Shown here one piece after another: positions 8,484 to 18,800 of a stretch of 64,000 nucleotides of DNA. Location of the stretch: assembly GCF_023283535.1 (NCBI RefSeq), contig NZ_JAKILT010000011.1, positions 1-64,000 on the forward strand, given 5' to 3'. Source of the stretch: Shewanella sairae. GTDB lineage: Bacteria; Pseudomonadota; Gammaproteobacteria; Enterobacterales; Shewanellaceae. The notes below the pieces were generated by a model. The model searched no databases and was not told where the DNA came from. It saw nothing but the letters and a program-made list of their open reading frames with translations. The translations under genes and the position numbers were made by a program. The stretch's first letter is position 1, and every line of letters starts with the position of its first letter.

Positions 8484-10091
8484 TTAGCTTGGATCCCAGA
8501 TCTTGTTAACAAGATCGAGATCTAGGTGCTTCTCTAACACATCAGCCAATCGTTCTAATTGCTGCTCGCGTACTTGATTAACATCGACCATTTCGGCCTG
8601 TTGCATTCCAGCCCACTTCAAAATCAACTGACATGCCGCAGGCGAGTCAAATAAGCCGTGCACATAGCTACCCAATATTTGACCATCGCTAGATAGCATT
8701 CCCTCTGGCGCTGTAGGCGCTTGTTGATTATCTGCACTAGGGTCTATTGTGGAGTGCGCCTCTTGTTCTGAGTCGTTTTTAGCCCGTAACTGCAAAGGCT
8801 GAGTCAATGGCATTAACGAGCGAGAACGACCGCAGTGGATCTCATAACCCACCAGCGCAGCATTTTCATCAAGAAGATGTAAACTACCCTCAACTTGTTG
8901 CAGAATCTTATGACTCGTTAGCTCGGTCGCTAGCGGCAGTAAGCCAAGTCCTTCACTATTGCCAGGGGTACCTTCAACGCCTTGAGGATCATCAATAATC
9001 ATCCCTAGTATTTGATAACCGCCGCAGATCCCCAGCACTTTACCGCCATAACGCAGATGCTTTTCAATTGCACTATCCCAGCCTTGCTCACGCAAAAAGT
9101 CGAGATCAGCGCGGACATTCTTACTGCCAGGGATAATGATTAAATCTGCTTGTGGAAGCGTATTTACGCCCTTATTTGGGTTCTGTGCTTGGGTTTGTAA
9201 TGACACATAATTAAAGTCGATTTGCGGGTGTAATCTTAGCGGGTCAAAATCAGTATGATTACTAATACGTGGCAGCACTAATACTAAGACTTTAAGTTTA
9301 GTATCAGAGGATTTATCAGGCGCTGCGATCAATGCGTCTTCAGCATCTAAATGCAGGTCGTGCAAATACGGTAACACGCCTAATACTGGCTTTCGGGTGT
9401 AGTCTTCTAACCAATCTAAGCCGCCTTGTAATAGGCTAATGTCGCCGCGAAAGCGGTTAATGACAAAGCCTTTAACACGCGCTTGTTCAGACTCGCTTAG
9501 CAGTGCAAGCGTGCCCACTAAATGGGCAAACACACCACCTTTATCGATATCAGCAATGATGATTACTGGGCAATCAACTTCTTCGGCAAAGCCCATGTTA
9601 GCAATATCACCTTCACGCAGATTAATTTCTGCAGGGCTCCCCGCACCTTCAACCAACAGCATGTCGTAATTACTGGTTAATCGCTGATAAGATGCTTTAA
9701 CCGCAGCCATCGCCTTAACCCGGTAACCATTGGCGTTTTTGCCAAAATAGTCCTCAGCTTCCATTTTCATCAAGGCTTTACCGTGCACAATGACTTGCGA
9801 GCCTGTATCTGAGCTAGGTTTTAATAAGATAGGGTTAAAATCGATCTGCGGCTCTAGCTTACAAGCAACGGCTTGCAAAGCTTGTGCACGGCCAATCTCG
9901 CCACCATCAATCGTTACCGCACTATTAAGTGCCATATTTTGTGGTTTAAAGGGTGCGACTTTAATACCTTGCCTAACAAATAAGCGACACAAACCAGCGA
10001 CTAAAGTGCTTTTACCTGCATCGGAAGTGGTGCCTTGCACCATAAGTACTTTGCATTCTGTTTTGACTTTATTGTTATCTTTTACTGTCAA
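8484..10091 (-). CDS. cobQ: Adenosylcobyric acid synthase CobQ/CbiP
   Basis: Amidates four side chains of adenosylcobyrinic acid diamide using glutamine. An N-terminal dethiobiotin-synthetase-like ATPase ([22 protein letters not shown]) is followed by a type 1 glutamine amidotransferase domain with the nucleophile in [14 protein letters not shown] and the C-terminal SYVHGLFD. 535 residues; the excess over about 500 is a polar insertion near 445-470. The start is TTG at 10091 with AGGAGAG correctly spaced; the first internal ATG (10043) has no such site. It lies 12 bases after cobU, so the genes are co-transcribed. Confidence 0.92.
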   Translation of the reverse strand: MTVKDNNKVKTECKVLMVQGTTSDAGKSTLVAGLCRLFVRQGIKVAPFKPQNMALNSAVTIDGGEIGRAQALQAVACKLEPQIDFNPILLKPSSDTGSQVIVHGKALMKMEAEDYFGKNANGYRVKAMAAVKASYQRLTSNYDMLLVEGAGSPAEINLREGDIANMGFAEEVDCPVIIIADIDKGGVFAHLVGTLALLSESEQARVKGFVINRFRGDISLLQGGLDWLEDYTRKPVLGVLPYLHDLHLDAEDALIAAPDKSSDTKLKVLVLVLPRISNHTDFDPLRLHPQIDFNYVSLQTQAQNPNKGVNTLPQADLIIIPGSKNVRADLDFLREQGWDSAIEKHLRYGGKVLGICGGYQILGMIIDDPQGVEGTPGNSEGLGLLPLATELTSHKILQQVEGSLHLLDENAALVGYEIHCGRSRSLMPLTQPLQLRAKNDSEQEAHSTIDPSADNQQAPTAPEGMLSSDGQILGSYVHGLFDSPAACQLILKWAGMQQAEMVDVNQVREQQLERLADVLEKHLDLDLVNKIWDPS

Positions 10092-10103
10092 TTTAGCGCT
10101 CTC

Positions 10104-10646
10104 CTAACCTTTTAAATGCAGAGGCAAACCTGCAGTCACTAAAGTAACTTTATCTGCTATTGCTGCAATATCTTGGTGTAGCCAACCGGCTTCATCTACA
10201 AAACGGCGGCTCAATTCGCCCATTGGCACAATACCGCAACCTACTTCATTACTGACAAGAATGACCGTCCCTTCGATGTCAGCTAAGGTTTGCAGAAACT
10301 CACGCTTTACTTGTGCCCAGTTATCATCAGTCCGTAAAAGATGATTGGTTAACCATAGGGTTAGACAGTCGACTAATATAATGCTGTCAGTTGATGAATA
10401 GGACCTTAACGCTTGGGTTAATTCAGTTGGACATTCAATGGTTTGCCAGGCAATAGCATCTGTTAGACGCTGGGCTTGATGATGCTCAATACGCTGATGC
10501 ATTTCGCTGTCTAATGCTTGTGCGGTAGCAAAATAGAAACTATGTATCGCCCTGTTTGACTCTGTAGCCTGCAGATATTGCTGCACCTGCGATTCTGCAT
10601 AGCTGCTCTTACCGCTACGCGCGCCGCCTAAAACAAAGTGGATCAC
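10104..10646 (-). CDS. cobU: Bifunctional adenosylcobinamide kinase/guanylyltransferase CobU
   Basis: Phosphorylates adenosylcobinamide and converts it to the GDP form. The P-loop GGARSGKSS lies at the very start, and RIEHH carries the guanylylated His. The GTG at 10646 gives 180 residues, the length of Salmonella CobU; it overlaps the cobS stop as GTGA and is preceded by GGGAG. A longer open frame to 10757 would add 37 unrelated residues. The four-base overlap implies translational coupling with cobS. Confidence 0.93.
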   Translation of the reverse strand: MIHFVLGGARSGKSSYAESQVQQYLQATESNRAIHSFYFATAQALDSEMHQRIEHHQAQRLTDAIAWQTIECPTELTQALRSYSSTDSIILVDCLTLWLTNHLLRTDDNWAQVKREFLQTLADIEGTVILVSNEVGCGIVPMGELSRRFVDEAGWLHQDIAAIADKVTLVTAGLPLHLKG

Positions 10647-11422
10647 CAGCTGACTCCCAATATCAATAGCATCAGATAGCAAGTCAGCTCTGAACCTTGT
10701 TGCGCAGCGCCTAAGGTATCGCCGGTATAGCCACCTATTTGCTTTCTGAACAGCCAAACAAAACCGTAACGCACTATAATAAGACCAAGCGTTAACACTA
10801 AGGCTTGCATAACCCCCACTAACAACAGCGCCAATAAGCCTGTCGCCAGTAAAATAGACAACTCATTTAGCCCTTGTTGCTGAGCCAACGGCTTACTTTT
10901 GCTGGTGTCCGCATCACTGACATACTCTTCAGAAAAAATAAAACTTGCAGCCACAACCCGGCTCAAACAATGTCCCACCAGCAAAGCTAAACTGACACTG
11001 CTAGGATCAAATAGTGCCAACTCCGTCAGCAGTTGCCATTTAAGTATTAAGGCTAATACCAGTGCTAATGCGCCGTAACTGCCTAAGCGCGAGTCTTTCA
11101 TAATGCTCAGCTTAGCTTCTACCGTCCAGCCGCCACCAAGGCCATCGGCGGTATCGGCAAGACCATCTTCATGAAAGCCACCTGTAACCAAAACGCTAGT
11201 GATCATCGCCAACACAATTGCAATTGACGGTGATACCCAATACAGCATCAAGCTATACACCAATGCGCTAATTGCACCGACCAACAAACCCACTAAACCA
11301 AAGTAACGACTCGCTTTATTGAGTTTATCTGCATCAACTTGGATCCATTTTGGCATAGGGATCCGCGTAAAAAATCCCATCGCAATAAAAAACAGATTGA
11401 GCTGTTTTTGCCAAGTTTGCAT
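10643..11422 (-). CDS. cobS: Cobalamin synthase CobS
   Basis: Integral membrane adenosylcobinamide-GDP:alpha-ribazole transferase, the last nucleotide-loop assembly step. Typical N-terminus (FFTRIPMPKW), the acidic motif GGFHEDGLADTADGLGGG near residues 75-90, and repeated membrane helices; 259 residues against 247 in E. coli. RBS AAGGA. The stop overlaps the cobU start. The 215-base gap before it, towards cobT, contains REP-like units. Confidence 0.93.
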   Translation of the reverse strand: MQTWQKQLNLFFIAMGFFTRIPMPKWIQVDADKLNKASRYFGLVGLLVGAISALVYSLMLYWVSPSIAIVLAMITSVLVTGGFHEDGLADTADGLGGGWTVEAKLSIMKDSRLGSYGALALVLALILKWQLLTELALFDPSSVSLALLVGHCLSRVVAASFIFSEEYVSDADTSKSKPLAQQQGLNELSILLATGLLALLLVGVMQALVLTLGLIIVRYGFVWLFRKQIGGYTGDTLGAAQQGSELTCYLMLLILGVSW

Positions 11423-11515
11423 GTAACAGTCCTTAAAATATCGGGTTTAAGCTAAAACGATTAACTGCTCAATAAAACAAAGCAGAAGGGGATTGGCCTA
11501 AACCTGCGTTACCCC

Positions 11516-11584
11516 GTAGGTCGGTATTTATGCCGACAATACTTATATGTAAAACCTAAGGTGATGGGCTAAAGCCCAACCTAC
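11516..11584. repeat. REP-like pair in opposite orientation
   Basis: 11516-11537 has a GTAGG start and an imperfect palindrome GTCGG...CCGAC. 11563-11584 is a 22-base unit identical to the one at 4911-4932 but inverted relative to the first. Two facing REP units between cobT and cobS form a BIME-like arrangement that could stabilise or attenuate the transcript between the two genes. Confidence 0.6.
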
Positions 11585-11637
11585 AGAAAAATTAGACTTT
11601 TCCGTCTTAGCTCATACTGTCTGAGCTAATTAGCGCC

Positions 11638-12666
11638 TCAAATCGCTATACCTGCGTCATCAAAGCTAGCCATTTCATTATAGAAATTCACCGCGGCCTG
11701 AATCAGTGGCAATGCCAATGCGGCGCCAGTACCTTCACCGAGCTTCATACCAAGTTTTAGCAGTGGTTTCGCCTGTAAAAACTCCAGCATTAGGTAGTGA
11801 CCTTTTTCACCCGACTGATGGGCAAAAATCATGTAGTCGCGTACATTTGGATTAATCTTTACCGCAGCGAGTGCCGCAGCCGAGGCTATGAAGCCATCAA
11901 CTACAATAAGCATATTGCGCTCAGCAGCAGCTAGCATAGCGCCTGTCATCTGTACAATTTCAAAACCACCGACACAAGCAAGCACCTGCATAGGATCGTT
12001 AAGCTCGCTGTGGTGTAATAGTAGAGCTTGTTCCACTAGCATTTGCTTACGCTTATAAGTTGCGGCATCAATCCCCGTGCCGCGGCCAACGCAGTCTTCA
12101 CCTTTCATGCCAGTAAGCGCAGCCATCATCACAGCAGCCGATGTTGTATTGCCAATGCCCATCTCGCCTAACGCTATCAAATTACAGCCATTTTGGTGAT
12201 GTAAATCGACTCGAGCCCTTGCCATTTCAAAGCCCTGTTTAACGGCACCAAGCGTCATCGCCGCGCGTTTATGGATAGGGCCAGTGCCCGCACCTAAGCG
12301 CTGGTCGATAACCCCATCAACATTGTCTAACGGCTTTAAAATGCCGCAATCGATGACTTCTAAATCAAAACCGACTTGGCGAGTAAATACGTTAATTGCC
12401 GCGCCACCACGCATAAAGTTAGCCACCATTTGGGTCGTCACTTCGCTCGGCGCAATCGACACACCAGAATCAGCAATACCATGGTCAGCAGCAAATACCA
12501 TCATCTTAGGATTCGTAATTGCAGGTTTATCTTTACCTAACACTTGAGCAATTTGTAGCGCTAGCGTTTCTAAATCTCCTAACGCGCCCAGAGGCTTAGT
12601 TTTGGTGTCTATTTTGTGCTGAATTTCAGTATTAAATTCAGTATTAACTGGTTTTATATCAAACAT
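11638..12666 (-). CDS. cobT: Nicotinate-nucleotide:dimethylbenzimidazole phosphoribosyltransferase CobT
   Basis: Makes alpha-ribazole phosphate for the lower ligand of cobalamin. Family blocks are [24 protein letters not shown], the GEMGIGNTT nucleotide-binding loop, and LGEGTGAA, whose Glu (about 311) is the catalytic base in Salmonella CobT. 342 residues from ATG 12666, which has the strong RBS AAGGGAAG. A TTG at 12687 is in frame but not needed. Cytoplasmic, 34 bases after btuC. Confidence 0.93.
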   Translation of the reverse strand: MFDIKPVNTEFNTEIQHKIDTKTKPLGALGDLETLALQIAQVLGKDKPAITNPKMMVFAADHGIADSGVSIAPSEVTTQMVANFMRGGAAINVFTRQVGFDLEVIDCGILKPLDNVDGVIDQRLGAGTGPIHKRAAMTLGAVKQGFEMARARVDLHHQNGCNLIALGEMGIGNTTSAAVMMAALTGMKGEDCVGRGTGIDAATYKRKQMLVEQALLLHHSELNDPMQVLACVGGFEIVQMTGAMLAAAERNMLIVVDGFIASAAALAAVKINPNVRDYMIFAHQSGEKGHYLMLEFLQAKPLLKLGMKLGEGTGAALALPLIQAAVNFYNEMASFDDAGIAI

Positions 12667-12700
12667 TAACTTCCCTTGCCCACTCAACTTGGGGCCATCG

Positions 12701-13756
12701 CTAAATGCGCTTGGCGCCTCGACTGCCTAAAATAAATAAAAAGAAGATACTGCCCATCACAGAGGTTATTATCCCCACAGGGAGCTCTTGATAACTCAAC
12801 AAAGTTCGCGCGAGTACGTCCACCCACACCATAAATAATCCGCCCACCAGCGCAGTCAATAACAATGGATAGCGCCCAGGAAATAACAAGCGCACGGTGT
12901 GAGGAACCATTAAACCGATAAAGCCAATACCGCCGCAGTTTGCCACTAGAATCGCTGTAATAAGCGAACACAGCAACAGCATACTTAACCGTAGGTGAGC
13001 GACGTCTATCCCCAATGTATGCGCGGTTTCATCACCTGCACGCATCGCCACAATCTGGCGTTTATATAATAAAATGATGAGTGTACAAATAAACACAACG
13101 CTGGCGGGTAACCACAAACCTTGCCAACTGGCTTTAGCGAAGCTACCTAAAGTCCAAAACAACACCGACGCCGCAGCTTGTGGACTTGAGAAATACAACA
13201 TCAAGCTGGCCATAGCACCAAACATAAACGAAATCGCCACCCCAGATAAGAGCATACGCTCAACCTGAGTCGATAAATTTCGCCCACATAAAGCCAACAC
13301 CATAACAACCGATAGACTGGCACCAATAAAGGCACCTAAGGGCAAGCTCAACCATAGAATGCTTTGACTAAATAGGGTTAGAGCGACCACGGCGCCAAAG
13401 GATGCGCCTGATGAAATACCGAATAGGTATGGGTCGGCTAACGGGTTGCGAGTGACTGTTTGCAGCACACTACCGGCGATAGATAAGCCGGCTCCCGCGA
13501 TAAAAGCAAGCAATACCCGTGGTAAACGCAGCTCCCAAATAATGCGTTCTCGTACACCAAGTGACTCACCCACATTGAATAGTTTATGACTCAGCACACT
13601 AAATACATCAATAACACTAATGCTAGCTGCGCCAAAACTGGTCGCCGCAAATGGCGTCGATAAGGTAAGTAAGGCGAGTACACCAAACAATAAATATTCA
13701 ATTGGGCGTCGCTGCAAGGTTAAACCATTAACCTGCCCAATAGCGGAATTACTCAC
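12701..13756 (-). CDS. btuC: Vitamin B12 ABC transporter permease BtuC
   Basis: FecCD-family permease of about ten membrane helices, the B12 channel of BtuCDF. Typical motifs are [42 protein letters not shown] and, near the C-terminus, [17 protein letters not shown]. 351 residues against 326 in E. coli, the excess at the N-terminus. The start is GTG at 13756 behind GGAGG, overlapping the btuD stop by eight bases (GTGAGTAA), so translation is coupled. Confidence 0.92.
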   Translation of the reverse strand: MSNSAIGQVNGLTLQRRPIEYLLFGVLALLTLSTPFAATSFGAASISVIDVFSVLSHKLFNVGESLGVRERIIWELRLPRVLLAFIAGAGLSIAGSVLQTVTRNPLADPYLFGISSGASFGAVVALTLFSQSILWLSLPLGAFIGASLSVVMVLALCGRNLSTQVERMLLSGVAISFMFGAMASLMLYFSSPQAAASVLFWTLGSFAKASWQGLWLPASVVFICTLIILLYKRQIVAMRAGDETAHTLGIDVAHLRLSMLLLCSLITAILVANCGGIGFIGLMVPHTVRLLFPGRYPLLLTALVGGLFMVWVDVLARTLLSYQELPVGIITSVMGSIFFLFILGSRGAKRI

Positions 13757-14597
13757 CCTCGCCTCCTTGAACTTTATTGGCTAAATCAGTTGCCGACTCA
13801 TAACCGTAAAAGTAACTAATAAGTGGATTGCCATGCTGAGGGTGCGGCCTTATTTCACAGCACACATCAAATACCTCGGCAATAGTTTGCTCGGTAAGTA
13901 CAGCTTTAGGTGAACCTTTTGCAATACAGCGGCCGCCATCGAGTAGCAGTAATTCATCACACAATGCGCTGGCAAGGTTTAGATCATGAATCGATGTGAT
14001 AACCGTAATATTGAGGGTACGTAGCAGTTCCAAAGTTTGAATTTGGTAGCGGATATCTAAGTGATTAGTTGGCTCATCAAGAATAAGTAGCTTTGGCCGC
14101 TGCACTATCGCGCGGGCAATCAGTGCGCGCTGCTTTTCACCGCCAGATAGGCTTTCATATGCTTGATTCGCCTTATCTTGTAAGCCAACCTTTAACAGCG
14201 CACTGGTGACTTGTTCTCGGTCTTGCTTAGTCGTGAATTCAAAAGCATTTTTATGTGGGGTCAGACCTAGTGAAATTAATTGCGCGGTCGTCATTTCAAA
14301 ATGATGTGGAGTATCTTGCAGTACCACCGCAACTTGCTGCGCAAAGCGCTTAGCCGATAGGGTGTCAACTTGCTCACCAAATAGTTCTATGCTGCCCGAG
14401 GTTGGCTTAACAAAGCGATATAAGCAGCGCAGCAGACTAGACTTACCGGCGCCATTTGGCCCAATAATGCCGAGCATTTTCCCTTCAGCAAGACCAAAGT
14501 TAACTGCCGACAAAATCATCTTGTCGTGTAATTGCCAAGTTAGATCTGTGACTGACAGAACAAGATTTGTCTGTAGTTTGGAATCTGGTTTAGCCAT
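13749..14597 (-). CDS. btuD: Vitamin B12 ABC transporter ATPase BtuD
   Basis: ABC ATPase with Walker A GPNGAGKSS, signature LSGGEKQR, and Walker B LLILDEPTNHLD followed by the switch His in SIHD. 282 residues against 249 in E. coli; the extra length is a C-terminal tail. It energises BtuC. First gene after the cobalamin riboswitch. The ATG has no good Shine-Dalgarno of its own, no upstream in-frame start exists (a stop lies seven codons upstream), and a 12-codon leader ORF with a strong RBS overlaps the start by eight bases. Confidence 0.92.
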   Translation of the reverse strand: MAKPDSKLQTNLVLSVTDLTWQLHDKMILSAVNFGLAEGKMLGIIGPNGAGKSSLLRCLYRFVKPTSGSIELFGEQVDTLSAKRFAQQVAVVLQDTPHHFEMTTAQLISLGLTPHKNAFEFTTKQDREQVTSALLKVGLQDKANQAYESLSGGEKQRALIARAIVQRPKLLILDEPTNHLDIRYQIQTLELLRTLNITVITSIHDLNLASALCDELLLLDGGRCIAKGSPKAVLTEQTIAEVFDVCCEIRPHPQHGNPLISYFYGYESATDLANKVQGGEGE

Positions 14598-14628
14598 AAG
14601 TGGCTGTGTACCAAATCAATAGGATCAT
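14590..14628 (-). CDS. Candidate 12-residue leader peptide overlapping btuD
   Basis: ATG at 14628 opens the frame MILLIWYTATYG and stops with TAA at 14592-14590, eight bases inside btuD and in another frame. GGAG lies eight bases before it, directly after the CTCGAG hairpin. It is short and not conserved as far as can be seen, but it has the only good ribosome site between the riboswitch and btuD, so it may recruit ribosomes for btuD by reinitiation. Confidence 0.45.
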   Translation of the reverse strand: MILLIWYTATYG

Positions 14629-14636
14629 TTTATTAT

Positions 14637-14659
14637 CTCCCTCGAGTCGCCCGCTCGAG
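14637..14659 (-). promoter_or_regulatory. Hairpin adjoining the leader ribosome-binding site
   Basis: CTCGAG occurs at 14641-14646 and 14654-14659 with a 7-base GC-rich spacer and forms a 6-bp stem. On the minus strand the second arm runs straight into GGAG, the leader RBS (14640-14637). It lies between the B12 aptamer and the first start codon and is the likely expression platform acting on translation. Confidence 0.5.
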
Positions 14660-14731
14660 TTTATGTGCCGCTAAAATAAGTGCACGTTTACTTTATCAAT
14701 ACCGATTTTTGATAAGCATGTTCGATTAAGC

Positions 14732-14856
14732 TAGGCAGGTATCTGACTTGAATCCGCATTAATAAAGCGGTCTTCATACAGTTGCGGGTACAGTCCGGAC
14801 TAAATCTTGATAACAACTACGACCTCCGGTTCCCTTTATGCTATTTAAGCACCTAA
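14732..14856 (-). ncRNA. Cobalamin riboswitch (aptamer)
   Basis: Read on the minus strand this has the conserved elements in order: AGGTGC, AAAGGGAACCGG, AGTCCGGACTGTACCCGCAACTGTA (read as two adjoining blocks) and finally GTCAGATACCTGCC. These are the core blocks of the B12 element. It should repress btuDC and downstream cob genes when adenosylcobalamin is plentiful. A TATTAT -10-like box lies at 14899-14894. cobC is transcribed from upstream of it. Confidence 0.93.
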
Positions 14857-14992
14857 CTTTATTTGTTACTTATGCCACGCTTTCTTAGCGAGGATAATAC
14901 TAACGTTGCAGTTTACCATCATACGTTTACAGCGAATACCAATCAGTATGAGAAGTTGTTCAATACAGCAGTAAGCCATCGATTCGCTTTAT

Positions 14993-15616
14993 TTACGCCC
15001 AGTTTAAACTCAAATGCAGTGTATCGCCGTCGTGTAGTATGTCTATTGGTACCTTAGCGGCATAAGGCAGTTTTAATGCCGTGTAAAAACCCGCGACTTG
15101 GCTAACACCAAGCGCTTTACTCATTAAATAGCGCATCACGCCACCATGAGTAACCAGTAATATCTGTTTACCTTGGTGCTGTTCAATCATGCTTTGCCAA
15201 GCTTGCTCTATGCGCAATTCAAATGCTTGCATCGATTCACCATTAGGCGGCGAAGCTTGCCAAGGGTTAGCCCAGTAGCTATCTAACGCGGCTGCATCTG
15301 ACTGATACAACGCATCAAATGTTTTTCCATCCCAATCGCCAAAGTTCAGCTCTTTAAAGCCATCGTCTATAAATAAGGGCAACTGATGCGATGTAGCGAA
15401 TGCTTTAGCTGGGGCTGCACAGCGAATAAGTGGCGAGCTAATTACTACTAGAGGAGAATCACTAAGCGTGGGTTCTGCGACTAAAAATAGCTCAAAAAAT
15501 GCGTTTTGCATCTGTAACTTACCTTGCTCACTCAAGCTTACATTCACTTGACCGCGCAAAATATTACCGCCTTCACATTGACCATGGCGTAATAGAGTAA
15601 CCCTAGTGGTTTGCAT
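14993..15616 (-). CDS. cobC: Alpha-ribazole phosphatase-like histidine phosphatase CobC
   Basis: 207-residue phosphoglycerate-mutase-type phosphatase with the phosphohistidine motif LLRHGQCEGG (His about 11) and the second catalytic His in LLVTHGGVMRYL. Context supports CobC, which dephosphorylates alpha-ribazole phosphate or adenosylcobalamin phosphate. It lies upstream of the riboswitch on the same strand and so must start from its own promoter. RBS GAGGAT. A general PGM-family phosphatase is the alternative, less likely here. Confidence 0.85.
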   Translation of the reverse strand: MQTTRVTLLRHGQCEGGNILRGQVNVSLSEQGKLQMQNAFFELFLVAEPTLSDSPLVVISSPLIRCAAPAKAFATSHQLPLFIDDGFKELNFGDWDGKTFDALYQSDAAALDSYWANPWQASPPNGESMQAFELRIEQAWQSMIEQHQGKQILLVTHGGVMRYLMSKALGVSQVAGFYTALKLPYAAKVPIDILHDGDTLHLSLNWA

Positions 15617-15700
15617 GGCGTTAAATCATCCTCATTATTAATCATGCACTTACAAATCTTAACGGGCTTTTAATACTGAAAAAGTATCATGCTTTAGCAC

Positions 15701-15730
15701 TTGCACTTTAGAGTAAGCCTCACGTATTAT
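15701..15730 (+). promoter_or_regulatory. metH promoter
   Basis: TTGCAC (15701-15706) and TATTAT (15725-15730) with an 18-base spacer, immediately before the Met boxes. Confidence 0.6.
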
Positions 15731-15754
15731 GGACGTCTATACGTATAAATGTCC
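15731..15754 (+). promoter_or_regulatory. Three tandem Met boxes (MetJ operator)
   Basis: GGACGTCT, ATACGTAT and AAATGTCC follow one another without gaps; the MetJ consensus is AGACGTCT in 8-bp steps. The first matches 7/8, and the others progressively less. The position at the expected transcription start fits repression of metH by MetJ with S-adenosylmethionine. No B12 riboswitch was seen in this leader. Confidence 0.8.
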
Positions 15755-15859
15755 AAACAAATAAGGTATCGCTTAAATCAACAGGCGATTTAATCAAAAA
15801 TAATGGGCATGATGCATAAATTACAAAAATAACGATTTGCGAACTGGTAGGAATTATCT

Positions 15860-18800
15860 ATGGCAACCTGTACCCCAACACATGCCTTGAGCGCAGTAGC
15901 ACACACTCAAGACACTGCCGAAAAGGTGTTAGCAGTACTTACCCAAAAGCTTCAAGCAGGGATCCTTATTCTCGATGGTGCTATGGGCACCATGATCCAA
16001 GATCGCAAATTTGAAGAGCAAGACTTTCGTGGCGAACCATTTAAAGATTGGCATTGCGATGTAAAAGGCAACAACGATATGTTGGTGCTGACGCAACCTG
16101 AGGCGATTAAGCAGATCCATAAAGATTATCTACTCGCCGGCTCAGACATTATTGAGACCAACACCTTTAACGCCACGCGTATCGCCATGGCCGATTACGA
16201 CATGCAGGCGCACTCTGCCGAGATTAACTTAGCCGGTGCCCGTCTTGCCCGCGAAGCGGCAAATGAAGTCGAAGCCGAAACCGGTCGTCAATGCTATGTA
16301 GCAGGTGTTCTGGGTCCGACCAACCGTACCTGTTCAATCAGCCCAGATGTTAATGATCCAGGTTATCGTAACGTCAGTTTTGATGAGCTAGTTGAAGCCT
16401 ACATTGAATCGATTAATGCGTTGATTGCTGGTGGCGCAGATTTAATTATGGTTGAAACCATTTTCGATACCCTTAATGCTAAAGCGGCACTGTTTGCCAT
16501 AGAAACCGTATTTGATCAGCAAGGTTTCCGCCTGCCGATTATGATCTCTGGCACCATTACTGATGCCTCAGGTCGTACCCTTACCGGCCAAACAACTGAA
16601 GCGTTTTATAATTCTTTGCGCCACGTTAAGCCTTTATCTATCGGCCTTAACTGTGCATTAGGGCCAACCGAGCTGCGCCCTTATGTTGAAGAGCTATCTA
16701 AGATTTCTGAATGTTATGTCTCTGCCCACCCTAACGCTGGCCTGCCTAACGAATTTGGTGGCTACGATGAAACGCCAGAGCAGATGGCAGAAGTCATTCA
16801 AGAATGGGCCGAAGAAGGCTTTTTAAACATTATTGGTGGCTGCTGTGGTACCACGCCTGATCACATCCGCGTTATTCGTGAAGCGGTAATTAAGCACTCA
16901 GCCCGTGTGCTGCCAGACATTCCTGTTGCTTGCCGTCTATCAGGGCTTGAGCCGCTAACTATTGATGCCAACTCGCTATTTTTAAACGTGGGTGAACGTA
17001 CCAACGTCACTGGTTCGGCTAAGTTTTTGCGCCTAATTAAAACCGGCGAATATGAAGAAGCGCTGTCAGTTGCCCGTGAGCAAGTTGAGAGCGGCGCACA
17101 AATCATCGATATCAACATGGATGAAGGCATGCTCGATGGCGCTGAAACCATGCACAAGTTTCTTAACTTAATCGCTTCAGAGCCTGATATCTCACGCGTA
17201 CCAATTATGATCGACTCCTCTAAATGGGAGGTGATTGAAGCAGGCCTTAAGTGTATTCAAGGTAAGGGCATCGTTAACTCAATTTCGCTAAAAGAAGGCG
17301 AAGAGAAGTTCATCGAACAAGCGACCTTAGTAAAACGCTATGGCGCCGCTGCCATTGTGATGGCATTCGATGAAGTCGGCCAAGCTGATACTAAAGCGCG
17401 TAAAGTCGAGATCTGTACCCGCGCTTATAATGTATTGGTCGATAAAGTCGGCTTCCCGCCAGAAGACATCATTTTCGATCCAAACATCTTTGCCATTGCT
17501 ACCGGTATCGAGGAACACGATAACTACGCCGTGGATTTTATTGAAGCCACCGCAGAGATAAAACGCACTTTGCCACACGCGATGATCTCAGGCGGCGTAT
17601 CAAACGTGTCGTTCTCGTTCCGCGGTAACAACCCGGTGCGTGAAGCAATCCACGCGGTATTCCTGTATCACGCGATTCAAGCTGGCATGGACATGGGTAT
17701 TGTTAACGCCGGTCAGCTGGCCATTTATGACGATATCGACCCAGAGCTAAAAGCGCGCGTTGAAGCCATTGTGCAAAACTTACCGTGCACTGTGGCCGAT
17801 ACCAACAACACCGAACTGCTATTAGAAGTTGCCGAAAAATTCCGTGGTGATGGTAGCCAAACCGTCAAAAAAGAAGATTTAGAATGGCGTACTAAGCCGG
17901 TTAATGAGCGCTTAGCCCATGCGTTAGTAAAAGGCATTACCGACTATATCGATGCAGATACCGAAGAAGCGCGCCAACAGGCAACGCGCCCACTAGATGT
18001 AATTGAAGGGCCGTTAATGGACGGCATGAACATAGTTGGCGATCTCTTTGGCTCAGGCAAAATGTTCCTACCTCAGGTGGTTAAATCAGCTCGAGTGATG
18101 AAAAAAGCCGTGGCTTACTTAAACCCATACATTGAACTAGAAAAAGTTGCGGGTCAGTCAAACGGTAAGATCTTAATGGTCACCGTAAAAGGCGATGTGC
18201 ACGATATTGGTAAAAACATTGTTGGCGTAGTACTCGCTTGTAACGGTTACGAAGTCATCGATTTAGGCGTAATGGTACCAGTTGAGAAAATCATTGAAGT
18301 CGCTACTGCAGAAAACGTCGATATTATCGGTATGTCAGGCCTCATTACCCCAAGCCTTGATGAAATGGTGCATAACGTTAAGAGCTTCCATAAAGCAGGC
18401 TTAACCATTCCATCGATTATTGGCGGCGCTACCTGCTCTAAAATTCATACCGCAGTCAAGATTGCACCACACTCACCAGAAGGTGCTATCTACATTGCCG
18501 ATGCTTCGCGCGCCGTGCCTATGGTATCTAAACTCATCAATAACGACACTCGCCAAGCGACTATCGATGAGGCTTATGCCGAATACGATATGATGCGCGA
18601 AAAACGTTTGTCGCAAACCAAGCGCAAAGAGATCACCTCGATTGAAGCCGCGCGTGAAAACCGCTGCCAGCACGACTGGCAAAACTACAGCCCATTTGTG
18701 CCTAATCAACTTGGCCGCCAAGTGTTTGATGACTACCCGCTAGAAGACTTAGTTGAACGTATCGACTGGACACCATTTTTTAGAAGCTGGGAGCTGCATG

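Larger units (their letters stand above)
14598..14992. other. Regulatory region between cobC and btuD
   Basis: 395 bases without a full-length gene. They hold, in minus-strand order, a -10-like TATTAT (14899-14894), the cobalamin riboswitch, an aptamer-to-gene linker, the CTCGAG hairpin and the leader ORF. Nothing else was recognised. Confidence 0.7.
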
